A stretch of DNA of 64,000 nt from Megascapheus bottae (GCA_024803745.1 JANJXV010000013.1:28168501-28232500), one strand, 5' to 3'; numbered from the stretch's first letter, positions 31,319-41,675 are shown. Made by a program: numbers and translations. The notes: a model not told the origin generated them from the sequence alone.

Positions 31319-32432
31319 TGGAATCCTAGATGTCTACTAATTATTACAAATGAGGGTAAACATGGAGCCTATGTTTCTTTGAGTCTGGTTTACTTCACTT
31401 AAAATGATTTTTTTCCATGTTTTTCCATTTCCTTAAAGATGGGGAAATGTGACTTTTCTGAGGCGGCATAGAATTCCATTGTGTATAAATACTATATCGT
31501 CTTGATCCATTCATCTGCTGCGGGACACTTGGGTTGGTTTCATATCTTAGCTATGGTAAATAATGCTGCAATGAATACCCTTGTGCTAGTAGATTCAGTA
31601 TAGCCTTGTTCCTGAACATTTGGGAAAATGCCCAGGAATGGGATTCCTGGGTCACAGGGGAGCACCATGTTTCGTCTTTGTGTGTGTGTGTGGGGGGGTG
31701 TCAGTGATGGGGCTTGAACACTGGGCCTGGGTGCTGTCCCTGAGCTCTTCGGCTCAAAGCTACCACTCTACACCTGGGCGTGGGCATGGTTCTTCAGCTC
31801 TTCAGCTCAAGACTACAGCCCTACCCTTGAAGCAAAAGCCACTTCCAGGATTTTTCCAATGTATTTTTAATGGTAATTAATAGAAGGAGTTCTATATTTA
31901 GTCTTTTGAGGAACTGCCATACTGCTTTCCATAGTGGTTGAACGAGTTTGCACACCCACCAACAATGTAGTAGTGATCCCTCCTGGCCACATCCCCACCA
32001 GCATCTGTTGTTATTAGATTTCTTGATCCTGGCCATTCTAACTGGAGTGAGGTGGAATCTTAGAGTTGTTTTGATTTGCATTTCTTTTATGGCTAGAGAT
32101 GTTGAGCATTTCTTCATGTGTTTATAGGCCATTCTTTCTTCTTCAGAGAAGACTCTCTTTAAGTCTTTGGCCTATCTTTTAATGAGATGGTTGTTTCTTT
32201 GGAGATAGTTTCAGAGTGATTCAATTTTTTGAGCTGTTGATATATTTTAGATATGAAGCCTTTGTCGATTGTATGGTTGGTGAAGATCTTCTTCCACTCT
32301 GTAGGCTTTCTAGTTAATTTGCTAGCTATGTCCTTTGCCATACAAAAACTCTGCAGTCTAATGCAGTGCCACTTATTCAGACTTTCTCTGATTTGTTGTG
32401 TTTCTAGGTCTTTATTAAGAAAGTTTTGTTAA
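31319..32432 (-). mobile_element. L1 fragment (end of ORF2), antisense, interrupted by a SINE
   Basis: This is the complement of the last part of ORF2, from near the stop codon (ACTAATTATTACAAATGAGGG at 31335) to TTTATTAAGAAAGTTT at 32412-32427. The block 32132-31821 reads [20 protein letters not shown] ... [28 protein letters not shown] and contains the ORF2 C-terminal Cys/His motif CX3CX7HX4C. A SINE splits it at 31679-31870. The sense fragment to its left covers the next upstream ORF2 segment, but the order is wrong for twin priming. Confidence 0.85.
31679..31870 (-). mobile_element. Geo-type SINE right half, antisense, with internal duplication, inside L1
   Basis: (TG)n and G-run, then GGGGCTTGAACACTGGGCCTGGGTGCTGTCCCTGAGCTCTTCGGCTCAAAGC. 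A second related block follows (CTTCAGCTCTTCAGCTCAAGACTACAGCCCTACCCTTGAAGC). The AGCTCTTC(A/G)GCTCAA word belongs to the 7SL-composite subtype, but no 7SL half is present. Confidence 0.65.
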
Positions 32433-32439
32433 TACAATT

Positions 32440-32725
32440 ATTACATTGATTAATTTCCATGTGTTGAAATATCTTTGCATCCTGTGGATAAATTCCACTT
32501 GCCTATGGTGAATTGTTATTTTAATGTGTTGTTAATTTGTTTTGCTACTATTTTGTTGATTATTTTCTATATAATTTCATTAAGAATAATGGCTTGTACA
32601 TTAATTTTATTGTGATTTCTTTAGCTTTGTTACCAGGATAATTCTAACATATAAAATGGGTATTGAAATATTCCTTTCTTACATGAATTTTCAAAAGCTA
32701 TTTTTGGTGGAGCATTTTTATTTAA
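32440..32725 (-). mobile_element. Ancient L1 (L1M-like) ORF2 fragment, antisense
   Basis: ATTACATTGATTAATTTCCATGTGTTGAAATATCTTTGCATCCTGTGGATAAATTCCACTTGCCTATGGTGAATT ... TGTTTTGCTACTATTTTGTTGA is the complement of the old mammalian L1 RT segment (the same protein region as bases 50-190 of this window). It is much more diverged than the neighbouring L1, so it predates it. Confidence 0.75.
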
Positions 32726-33129
32726 ATGTTTTACTTTGATTTATAATTTTACCATGCTGGACTTTACTAGATGAGACTATAACTTTTCTATTTTTTACCA
32801 TGCCCAGGAAGTTTTACTTAAATTTTTGGTATTAATATATACTATGTAAAATAATAGATATTTCTGGACATTTTTCCACATTTATGTAGGATAGCTTGGT
32901 GCCACTGGAGTTAAGGTTTCTCTATATGTGCTCTAATGCAAATCAGCGTTTCAAGGTAAGAATAATGGGAGAAGTTGATGGGATGGTCATAAAAATAATC
33001 ATATATTAGGAAACAGTATAATCTCCTTAAGGATATTTCCATGTTTCAGATATTATTACAAATTTAACAACTAAAACTAATAATTTTATAAGTACTCTGT
33101 AATGATATATTCATCATTGAAACCACTAT
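32726..33129. other. No recognised element
   Basis: AT-rich. It may contain further decayed L1, but nothing is clear. Confidence 0.35.
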
Positions 33130-33300
33130 ACATTGCTGACATATATTATTTTTCCTCATACAATCTTACCAACAAAATATATTCACACAAAAGTTATGGA
33201 GGAGATAGTTGAACAGCTTTAATAACTTTCTCACTATTACAGAGCTGCCATGTGGAGGAAGACATATTCAATCTTTGTCTCTTTGAATTTCAGAATAAAC
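33130..33300 (+). mobile_element. Possible MIR SINE, sense
   Basis: ATATATTATTTTTCCTCATACAATCTTACCAAC ... AGTTGAACAGCTTTAATAACTTTCTCACTATTACAGAGCTGCCATGTGGAGG follows a MIR-like order (tcatttaatcctcacaac ... gttaagtaacttgcccaaggtcacacagct), but it is weak. Confidence 0.4.
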
Positions 33301-33494
33301 TTGTGCTCTACACCATACTGTCTCCTTCAGTCAAACAACTCTTTCTAAGTCTGAGTTGATACACCCCATCAGTAATCATTTTTAACACTGGCCACTTCTC
33401 TAAGAAAACATCTACATACCATTAATCAATGCCATGGTATTCTTCTTATACCATAGTATTGTACTTCATTTCACCTTTCAGATAGTAACCCCCT

Positions 33495-33725
33495 TTTTGT
33501 GAGTCATGGGGCTTGGACTCAGCCTGGGCACTGTCCCTGAGATCTTCAGCTCAAAGCTACCACCCTACCCTTGAGCCAAGCCCCACTCCTCAGTTTTCTA
33601 GAGGTTAATTGGAGATAAGAGTCTCAGGCCCTTTTGTGCCAGGGCTGGCTTTGAACCTTGATCCTCAGATCTCAGCCTCCTGAGTAGCTAGGATTACAGG
33701 TGTGAGCCACTGCACCCGGCTCCCC
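33495..33725 (-). mobile_element. Composite SINE (7SL-type left, Geo right), antisense, well preserved
   Basis: Plus strand: TTTTTGTGAGTCATGGGGCTTGGACTCAGCCTGGGCACTGTCCCTGAGATCTTCAGCTCAAAGC, linker AGGTTAATTGGAGATAAGAGTCTCAG, then CTGGCTTTGAACCTTGATCCTCAGATCTCAGCCTCCTGAGTAGCTAGGATTACAGGTGTGAGCCACTGCACCCGGC. This last part is a clear complement of a 7SL/Alu-like 5' end. Confidence 0.88.
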
Positions 33726-33927
33726 CCTCCTCTTTTCTATATCCATTTGATCACCTTCAGTTTCCTGAAAATTCTCTAATTTATCAGGTGACTAGATATC
33801 AGAGGAGGATTCAGAAGCAACTTGCTTATTCATTGATAAATCACTGATAACTCTCTTCATAATCCAGCAGCCAACTAGATTAGTTGTAACATAGACTATC
33901 TATCCTAGAGGCTAAAGTATTGGATAT

Positions 33928-34047
33928 CTTCCACTTGAGCCACAGCACCACTTCTGACTTTTTTGTATGTATGTGGTACTGGGGAATCAAACCTGGGTCT
34001 TTGTGCATCCTAGGCTAGCACTCTATCACTAGGCCATACTCCTGGTG
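33928..34047 (-). mobile_element. IDL-Geo type SINE, antisense, partial
   Basis: It starts inside the right half (CCACTTGAGCCACAGCACCACTTCTGAC) and continues through GTATGTGGTACTGGGGAATCAAACCTGGG to CTAGGCTAGCACTCTATCACTAGGCC. The 3' part of the SINE is missing. Confidence 0.8.
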
Positions 34048-34084
34048 TTTATGAGTTATATCTATGATTATACCCAGTTATTCT

Positions 34085-34300
34085 TTTTTAAAGAAATTTT
34101 AAAAGTGATGAACAGGGGGTACAGTTACATAAGGAAGACAATGAGTACATTTATTTTTAAACAATTAACCCCTCCCTCATTTTCTCCCTCTTGCACTCCC
34201 TGACACTCTCCCCACCTCTCCAAGTTGTAATGTTCATTTTCAACATAGTGTGCAGTGAGTATCATTGTTGGTCATCCTTTGTCCTGTTCTTTCTGAGACC
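34085..34300 (-). mobile_element. Old L1 3' end, antisense
   Basis: GGGGGTACAGTTACATAAGGAAGACAATGAGTAC ... CCTCCCTCATTTTCTCCCTC ... CTCCAAGTTGTAATGTTCATTTTCAACATAGTG ... CCTTTGTCC parallels the antisense 3' ends at 43.3-43.5, 53.2-53.6 and 60.2 kb, an older subfamily than the AATTAATAGAAGGG type. Confidence 0.65.
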
Positions 34301-35000
34301 AGAAAATACCATACGGCACCAAGTGAAGAACCAGTGTTTCTCACATAATTCCCTGTTTACATTGCATAATTCTTAAATTTCCTGGTGATCAGAACCAATT
34401 ATTCCTGTCTAAATAAGAACTATTATTCCTTCTTGCTTGTCTCAGGATCAGGGTTCCAAAGGAGCCAAATATAGCCATTCAAGTTTATAAATCAACATGA
34501 CTCTTATGTCCCATGATTAATCTGAATATCACAACTTCTAAACCTGGAAAAGCTACAGTTGTGGAATGAATGTGTGCAAACGAGCAAAGCAAACAAGAAA
34601 AAAAAAAACCCAAAGGAATCAAATCAGAGCAATAGTCATACAGCTCATTTTTGAGAAGTCACTAAAATGCCTACTCTTATGATGTCTTTTCACCAACTAG
34701 GCTTTCTACATGTGCTTAATTTGTTATGAAATTTAAAATAGAAAATTGGAGTAGTTATGGCTACTTGCCTAGAAAAGAACTTGACATATATACATATATA
34801 TGACATATATATGGAGATTTCAATAACATAAAGAAAGTAATATCAGCACAAAAGGACAAATACAAAAACATTTTTCAATTGTTTCCTTCCCAAACATGTA
34901 CTTAGCAAATTAAACCACAATATAGGTAATTGAAAAGAAAATGTTGCACGAAGACTGCTCTGATTGAGAGCTCAGTTCATTCAAAACAGAAGAAATTGAT
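34301..35000. other. Unique sequence, nothing recognised
   Basis: A run of A and a small ACATATATA patch (34787-34812). No coding signal. Confidence 0.4.
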
Positions 35001-35029
35001 CAATTTTATTTTATTTTTATGCTTTAAAA

Positions 35030-35202
35030 TATATTTTGCCAGGACTTGAGCACTGTCCTTGGGCTTTTTCCTCAAGGCTAGCGCCCTACCACTTAAGCCA
35101 CAGCACCATTTGTGGGTTTTCTATGTTTGTGGTACTGAGGAATCCAACCAAGGTCTTCGTGCATGCTAGGCAAGCACTCTACCACTAGCCAAACTCCTGG
35201 CT
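35030..35202 (-). mobile_element. IDL-Geo type SINE, antisense, with TSD
   Basis: TTTTGCCAGGACTTGAGCACTGTCCTTGGGC (the first part of the right half is internally shortened), CACTTAAGCCACAGCACC, GTGGTACTGAGGAATCCAACC and CATGCTAGGCAAGCACTCTACCACTAG. CAATTTTATTTTA flanks it at 35001-35013 and 35203-35215. Bases 35014-35029 are tail or flank. Confidence 0.9.
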
Positions 35203-35215
35203 CAATTTTATTTTA

Positions 35216-36039
35216 AAACTTTAAAGTCCACTGGGGATAGATCTTCCCCTCCAAAAGCAGAGTGTGTCCATAAAGTGCATATGGAAGTAGGCCACAACAG
35301 ATCCAAAGACCTTCTCCATGTAGAGTGCTGTTGCAGGTGTAGGTGGACTTAAATGCTACTCTACGTTGTCTCTTAAATTGTATCTTGGATGCTGCTAGCT
35401 GCAAAAGAGAACATTTGCCTCTGATACAAATAGCCACACTAAGCAAAAAGTAATTCAGAATCTTTGGGCTCTATTTGAGAATTGCTTCTGTTACTCTTGT
35501 ACTGTAGCTAATGGCTTTCCCCATGAATGACTATGAAATAAAATTCTTTTACCCAGATCCAGTGGGTTAAAGATTTTGGATGACACCTATACAATAAACA
35601 CACTATCTTCTACTTCACTAAAAGTCACTACAAGGCAAACAGACCTGTGAAGCTTGGTAAATGAAGGAAAACTCCAGAAAGCATGTAGTTCAAAGAAACG
35701 CTTATGGAGTTTCAAAAACAATGAGTGTTGCACTGATTCATTTCATGTGATTAGTAACTTAAAAAATTCAAAAGAAGAAATTTGGACTACATATACTAGA
35801 GTACATGTACTTTGTGTATAATTCAATCAATGCTTATAAAGTCTATATAAGAAAAGTACAGTGTTCCCAAGGAATAAATCATAGAACTAAATAAATGCAG
35901 ATGTTTTATATTATGCTTGTTTTCTGTCATTTATTGTTTATTGTCAGTTTTTGTCAACATAGTCCCTATTTTCAAAGAAGTTCCAATAAATTTGAAGGAT
36001 TGACAGACCAATTCTAAAATTTGTGTGTATGTGTCTGTG
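35216..36039. other. Unique sequence, nothing recognised
   Basis: Minus-strand frames at 35213-35446 and 35931-36191 show no domain, and the second runs into a microsatellite. Confidence 0.4.
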
Positions 36040-36061
36040 TATGTATGTATGTATGTATGTA
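36040..36061. repeat. (ATGT)n microsatellite, short
   Basis: Five to six ATGT units after a TG-rich lead. Confidence 0.9.
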
Positions 36062-36620
36062 CCCCAAAATACCAGCACATACTGAAAGAAAATAAAGATG
36101 TTAGAGTACTACCACTACTCAAGTGCAAGAACAGCTTTAAAGCTACAGTAAGAAAAGCAATGTGATATGAATTAAAAGATAAATACATCAATGGGACAGA
36201 ATAAAGAACCCAGAAATAGGTTCACATAAAGAGAACAACATGAGGTTTCACCAAGAAGAAGAAGCAGTTTACAATTGAGCAATGACAGTCTTTTTCACAA
36301 ATGGTGCCAGAATAAATTATCATTACCCGCAAGGAACAAAAAGAAAAGAATGTAGAAGCAGATTTTATACCCTTCTCAAAAAATAGCTGAAGATGAATCA
36401 CATCGCAATTATAAATACGTAGGCTACAAACCCATAAAACTTGCAGATGGTAACATAGGGGTGTACTTGTATGACTTTGCTATGGTAACAACTGTTTTGA
36501 TATAATACCAAAGTCCAATCCATAATGGAATAATAGATCACCTGAGCTTCATTAACATTAAACACTTCCAAGTTAATACACACTGAAAAGAGGAGAACAG
36601 AATTCGCAGACTTAAAAAGA
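36062..36620 (+). mobile_element. Ancient L1 (L1M-like) ORF2 fragment, sense
   Basis: TTAAAGCTACAGTAAGAAAAGCAATGTGATATG, ATCAATGGGACAGAATAAAGAACCCAGAAATAGG, CAAATGGTGCCAGAATAAATTATC and AACCCATAAAACTTGCAGATGGTAACATAGGGG are the well-known ORF2 words of old mammalian L1 (catcaatggaacagaatagagaacccagaaataaacc ... aaccataaaactcctagaagaaaacatagg). No open frame is left. Confidence 0.82.
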
Positions 36621-36684
36621 ATGGATTTTCAGGACTGGCACAAAACAAAACAAAACGAATAAATAAGGAGTGTTGGGGAATTTC

Positions 36685-36770
36685 CTACCGGAGAGGCTTC
36701 GAATAGTGATCCTCAGATCCTCCTGACGCGCGAGTATGATAGGTGTCAGCCATGAGCACCCAGCTCATTT
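36685..36770 (-). mobile_element. 7SL-type SINE left-half fragment, antisense
   Basis: GAGGCTTCGAATAGTGATCCTCAGATCCTCCTGACGCGCGAGTATGATAGGTGTCAGCCATGAGCACCCAGC is the complement of the composite SINE 5' half. It keeps several CpGs. The right half is not attached, although a small GGACTGGCACAAAACAAAAC piece occurs at 36633. Confidence 0.6.
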
Positions 36771-37106
36771 TGCATTTTTGTAGTAACTGAACGAGTGTAA
36801 GCATGTTGCCATATGTTAACTTACTGTTCACATAGAATCTAAAAAGCAGTATCTGTCCAAAGTTTGGGCCTTTTTAATTAGGTCATTTGGAAGGTTCTGA
36901 TATATTCTGAATATTCATCCTCTATAAAAGGAATGATTTTCAATTATACATCTAATCCTTAGTTATTTTGTTATTTTCTTATGAGAGTATGTTAATGAGA
37001 CTTTTTAATTAGTGAATTGCATTATGAAACTAATGTCTTCAATAATAATTGAAATAGAAATGGGAGCTAAGTTAACTCAAAAGATATTATGAAATAAAGT
37101 ATTGCT
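36771..37106. other. No recognised element
   Basis: AT-rich unique sequence. Confidence 0.4.
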
Positions 37107-37296
37107 TAGGGACTGGGAGTGTGGCTTAGTGGTATTGCTCGCCTAGTATGCTTGCAGCCGTGGGTTCGATTCCTTGGTACCACATACACATAAAAAAAAC
37201 AGAAGTCGCACTGTGCTCAAGTGGCAGAGCACTAGCCTTGATCAAAAAATGTCCAAGGACAGTGCCCTGAGTTCAAGCTCCAGGATTGGCATATAT
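37107..37296 (+). mobile_element. IDL-Geo type SINE, sense, with intact B box
   Basis: GGGACTGGGAGTGTGGCTTAGTGGTATTGCTCGCCTAGTATGC, then GGTTCGATTCC (37163-37173), a perfect pol III B box, then GGTACCACATACACATAAAAAAAAC. The right half is GTCGCACTGTGCTCAAGTGGCAGAGCACTAGCCTTGATC ... GTGCCCTGAGTTCAAGCTCCAGGATTGGC. It ends in a TA repeat. Confidence 0.9.
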
Positions 37297-37340
37297 ATAT
37301 GTATATATATATTGGCATATATATATGTGTGTGTATATAT
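37290..37340. repeat. (TA)n / TATATG microsatellite
   Basis: It includes a duplicated block, ATTGGCATATATATATGTAT-like, at about 37285 and 37311, so the end of the SINE is partly duplicated with the repeat. Confidence 0.85.
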
Positions 37341-38976
37341 TCTTGATCTGCATCCTCATCTTCTTCCTGGATGCATGTCCTCTTTAAAGTCCTTGTTTTG
37401 CTGTCATATCCCATATCAAAGGCATTGCTTCACCATTTCCAGGAGGAGTAATTCTTTTTGCTTTTGACATGCTTTGGGAGCATTTTTCCTTAATCTTTTT
37501 GCATGATTATCCTCCAAAACCAGATCACTATATTGTGGGCTCTTTTTTATTTATCTTCTTATGACCCTATAGTTCACCTTGTCTCAAAAATCTGTAACTT
37601 TCTGATAGAAACTCCGAATATAGATGAATTGTAGATCCTCATAACCTTCTTTCTTCCCTCTCTATCCTTTCTTCTCTTTCTTCCTGCTTCCCTCTCTCCA
37701 GTGATTATCTCAGTATTGGGTATTTGTGATAAATGAAAAATTGCAAACAACGTCTAGAGCCCAAGAGTAGAATGCATATCATTCCAATCTGCACTACAGA
37801 TAGAGATAATTTCTTTTGCCAAGTGTTGGCCATCACACACAAGGCCTTGCTTGGGTGAAGCAAAAATCTTTACCACTGAGCTAAGTAAACAGATCATTTG
37901 AACAATGATGAAATTACAATCTGCTTGGTTGACATATAGCAAGAACACATTACTGAATTCAAGATAGATGGGAAAGTTGCTTCAGAGAGAATGACTCTAA
38001 CTTGTCACCTGTTATAAGAATTTAGTCACACTTTTGTCAACATTATTTGGGTGACCTCAAGACCTTTCCTTTACCTTGGAGATGGATCCTCTTGTCATTT
38101 TCTAGAGCATGTTCTCCTCTAATACAACCTTCCCCATAGATTTCTGAAGTCTGAACTGCATTCAAGTCCCCCTCCATGGCAAAAAAACAGTATTTCTTAT
38201 TAGTACTGATTTTTTTTTACAATGCATTGCTCACTAAGTAATAGCTCTAAATTAATTCCACACTTTTCACTCTCCTGCTGAAGTTTTAAATCAAGATGAA
38301 AGAAAATAGCTAGAGGTGAAAGAACACATTTAATTAAATATTTTAGGCCACTGATGAGTGTACACAAAAGCATCACCCAAGGGGTACAGATTTTTATAAT
38401 GATCTTCTTTGTTTTACTTTCTGTGACTTCCATCCCTATTTGAACTTGTGCTCTGAAGAGCCAGATTGCTCTTCTTCTGTACTTGCAAATTTACAATAGG
38501 CATTTTTGTAAATCCAAGTTGGTCCCACTAGCTGTTAGCACAGCAGGGTCCAGCCTCATGATGCTTCAAATCTCACTGCTATGCTGAACTGCCAGAACAA
38601 TTCCTGACTAACTTAATGAGACTCGGCACCCCAGCCCTGATATCAAAATGAAGCAGTTGCTAAAGAGTTCAAGGCAGTGTCTATCGAAGAACTTGTTCTG
38701 TGCCATATTGTCAGTAGAAAGATGAATATTTCCGATAACTTCAGCAATGACCCTGAATGTACTCTAGCAATTAACTATGGTGCACTAAAACAGGCTGCTT
38801 ACCAAGGACAAATTAGGGAACACACGAGCAGTTAGAGAGCTTTATCATACTGTCTATTGTTTTAGGGATATAGATTCTACCTCCCCCCCCCTCTCTCTCA
38901 GCAAATTCTTAATAAAAAGACAGTTGATAATAGAATATTTTTCAAGTATACTTTATGTTGCTTAACAGAAAGACAC
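37341..38976. other. Unique stretch (1.6 kb), nothing recognised
   Basis: Pyrimidine-rich patch at 37640-37700 and a C run at 38883-38893. Minus-strand frames at 37754-37948 and 38200-38433 have no recognised motif. Confidence 0.35.
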
Positions 38977-38989
38977 GAGACCATTTTTT

Positions 38990-39019
38990 TCATTTTTATT
39001 GTAATGTATAGAGGGGCAA
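38990..39019 (-). mobile_element. Ultra-short (about 30 bp) L1 3'-end insertion with TSD
   Basis: TTTTTATTGTAATGTATAGAGGGGC on plus is the complement of the last bases of an L1 (CCCCTCTATACATTACAATAAAAA), the same terminus as at 19390-19410. GAGACCATTTTTT flanks it at 38977-38989 and 39020-39032, an exact 13-bp TSD. Reverse transcription evidently stopped after about 25 bases. Confidence 0.85.
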
Positions 39020-39032
39020 GAGACCATTTTTT

Positions 39033-39191
39033 ATCATAAATAACAACTTTTATTTACATACTTCCTTTATAATTCTAGGCAATCTCAGTTGGGAAGGAGT
39101 TTCTGAAGATGTGAGGTAACAGAGAAAATGGGACTAGGCTAGAGTGGAGATTGAGAAATAGTGTAGGGTTGGAGGGCAGGGGTTTAGTCAG
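39033..39191. other. No recognised element
   Basis: Short unique spacer between the L1 insertion and the LTR-like unit. Confidence 0.4.
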
Positions 39192-39623
39192 TGTCTGACC
39201 CGCAAGAGAACACGACCCGACTAAGACGAGACCAAGAAAGGTTAGGGCAGACTGGCGGCCCACACCCAGCCCTCCCTCACAGGAGGACAGACAGACACAC
39301 CTGGGAGATTTGTCGCAACAGAATCTCGTTTATTGGGAAAATACAAAGGGCTAAAATAGGATGCAGGAGCCTATCAGCATAGAGGTGGGCATGGCAGGGG
39401 GAGGTAGGTGCTGTTCGAGAGGGCGGCAGGGCCAATCCCAGAGTAAGAGGTAGCCTTATTTTACATGACAAATCACAGCCAAACCTCCCAACGAGGTGAC
39501 AGGCCGGTTGGATCTCAAGACCAGGAAATGAGCCCATTTTCCTGATGTGACATGCCCCACAAGTCAGGTCAGTGATGACCTGTGTAGTGGCCACAGAAGT
39601 TACGAGGCTCAGGATGCCTGACA
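39192..39623 (-). mobile_element. Solo-LTR-like unit
   Basis: It is bounded by TGTCTGACC ... CCTGACA on plus, so the minus strand reads TGTCAGG ... GGTCAGACA, the TG...CA inverted termini of LTRs. It is about 432 bp, GC-richer than its flanks, with AATAAA on the minus strand at 39334-39329 about 140 bp before the end, as expected for U3-R-U5. No internal retroviral sequence adjoins it. No TSD was seen, so the ends are provisional. The 115-codon minus-strand frame (39624-39277) lies inside and is not called a gene. ERV class is uncertain. Confidence 0.55.
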
Positions 39624-40435
39624 CTATCCTTATGTATTTTCCCCTTAGAAGCTTTAGGTAAGAGCCTTCAAGTCATCTCTCATGATTATGTCATGTGTCA
39701 TCCAGACTCTGGAACCCAGTTGCACCAGAACGTCCATCTACTTCCTTGCTGAGAAGAGAATCTGACTTTTGTCTCTCCATCATCAGACATGCAAAAGGTA
39801 AAAAATATATATATAAAAGTTAAATGAGAAAGGAAGAATGATTATAAGGAAGATACTGGCTGAGAACCCATGTTTATAAACACAGGAACATGTTACTCTC
39901 ATTAGGGAGTGCCTTCTCCCTGTGAATAGTTCAGTAGAGAAAGAAAGTGGTTTTTGATTTAAATAAGCCAGAATGACCAAATAGTGACATTTTATGAATT
40001 CAAGGCCTCTTGATCATTGTCATCCCCTTTAACATTCTATTCAAACCCTTCCACTCCACCCCTTCTCTCCTTCGATCCTAAATGGAAAAGGAATCTGTGT
40101 TTTTCATAGGTGTCTCCTCAGTTCCTTTTGGTACTGTATTTATGGTTGGGAATGAAGGATTAGGTGATTCATTCATAGCTTTTTGTAACTGAGTATCTGT
40201 GTTCTCAGCATGTCCTTCTTCTCTACTCTCTCTATGGTTTTCCTTCCAAAGGCAAAAGAAGAAGGAAGATTAGAACTAAAGAAGAAAATGAGAGCTATTT
40301 CTTAATTTTTTTCTTTTTTTTAACCTTTTATCACCCATGTAGCATAGGATTTAGAAGTTGTTCATTGTCTTTATGTTTGTTTATGCGATAATTTAAAAAG
40401 GGCTAAATTTCTTGCTGAACAAGTTCAGAAATTTA
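39624..40435. other. Unique sequence, nothing recognised
   Basis: No transposon words. The 65-codon minus frame at 39783-39980 is unsupported. Confidence 0.4.
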
Positions 40436-40444
40436 CTACTTTGG

Positions 40445-40665
40445 GGTTTTTTGTTTGTTTGTTTTGTTTTGTTTTGTTGCCAGTCCGGGCATTGAACTCT
40501 GGGCCTGAGCACTATCCTTCAGCTTTCTCAAGGCTAGCACTACTAACAATTGAGCCACAGCTCATTTCCAGCTTTTTTTTTCTGTGTATCGGGTACTGAG
40601 GAATTGAACCTGGGTCTTCGTGCATTCTAGGCAAGTACTCTGCCAGTAGGCCAAACTCCCAGCCC
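40445..40665 (-). mobile_element. IDL-Geo type SINE, antisense, with TSD
   Basis: A (TTTTG)n tail complement, TTGCCAGTCCGGGCATTGAACTCTGGGCCTGAGCACTATCC, AATTGAGCCACAGCTC, GTACTGAGGAATTGAACCTGGGTC and CTAGGCAAGTACTCTGCCAGTAGGCC. CTACTTTGG is present at 40436-40444 and 40666-40674 as a 9-bp TSD. Confidence 0.92.
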
Positions 40666-40710
40666 CTACTTTGGTATTTTTGAAACAAAGAGGAAACAAA
40701 ATAATCTGGA

Positions 40711-40905
40711 TATCCTGTGGCTCATGCCTTTAATCCTAGCTACTCTGGAGGCTGAGACCTGGGATTATGGTTCAAAGCTGGCCTGACTAGAAAAGCTCCT
40801 ATGAGACTCTTTTGTCAGAAGTGGTGCTGTGGCTCAAGTGGTAGAGTGCTAACTTGAGCACAGAGACTCAGAGTTCAAGCTCTTCAACCAACAAAGAAAA
40901 AAAAA
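40711..40905 (+). mobile_element. Composite SINE (7SL-type left, Geo right), sense
   Basis: CTGTGGCTCATGCCTTTAATCCTAGCTACTCTGGAGGCTGAGACC, then CTATGAGACTCTTTTGTCAGAAGTGGTGCTGTGGCTCAAGTGGTAGAGTGCTAAC ... CAGAGTTCAAGCTC and A-rich tail. The linker is shortened compared with 13168-13408. Confidence 0.85.
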
Positions 40906-41574
40906 GCATACACTCAAAAAAAAGTATATCCCAAAAGAAAGAGCAGAGAAGAGGGGAAAGTATTTTGTGGGTCCAGAGATAAGAAGCAATAATCACATGT
41001 AGAATCTGTTTTAAAATAGTTTGAACTGATACAAATGAAGATTAAAAGAATTAGCTACTCTGAGCCTTGAGAATTTTCCAGGAGCTATTAGAGAATAAAA
41101 ATTCTGTTTTACAGTAAAGGTTCCTTTCATGAAAGTGAGGACTATAATTGAAATAGATTCTTAGAATCCAACACCAAACACTTTAATTGTTAGGTACATT
41201 ATTCTACAGGTAAAGAATAACAGAAAGATTAGGACATTGTTAATAAAAAACAAAAGAGATGTCAAATTGAGTCAATTGCTACTTACTAGTCACATATATT
41301 ACATAATATATAGTAAAATATGATACAATAATTGTATATTACAATATTCATTGTAATATCATATGCATAATTAACATATAATCATATACTATGCATTATG
41401 ATATATATTGCATCTGAGTATATTATATTATAATGTATAAATGTGATTTTAAATGTATTAAATACAATACAATTATTAATATTAATATTTTAGCCTTATG
41501 AGTATTGAATGTAAAGTCTTGTTCACTATGCAAGTCCTCTTCCAGTTGAGTCTTAAGATCAGTACTTCATCTTT
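40906..41574. other. Unrecognised, very AT-rich
   Basis: Bases 41290-41480 are almost only A and T with ATATATT words. No gene signal. Confidence 0.4.
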
Positions 41575-41675
41575 GGTTTGTTTTTCAGATAGAATCTTAT
41601 TAAATTTTGTCCTGGCTCGCCTCCGAGTTATATACTTCACATCCCAGGGATTACAGGCATGTATCGCCATACCAA
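41575..41675 (-). mobile_element. Possible old 7SL-type SINE, antisense
   Basis: TTTTTCAGATAGAATCTTATTAAATTTTGTCCTGGCTCGCCTCCGAG ... ATCCCAGGGATTACAGGCATGTATCGCCATACC resembles the complement of a B1-like element (gagacaggatctcactatgtagcccaggctgg ... gggattacaggcatgtgccaccatacc). Confidence 0.5.

Noticed and set aside
31070..32432. Third twin-primed L1
   Set aside because: The orientation order is the opposite of what twin priming gives and no 3' UTR or poly(A) sits at the expected place.
37107..37200. tRNA gene, because of a perfect B box and A-box-like sequence
   Set aside because: It is the tRNA-derived left monomer of a SINE: it continues into the Geo right half and an A-rich tail, and no cloverleaf with an anticodon arm closes.
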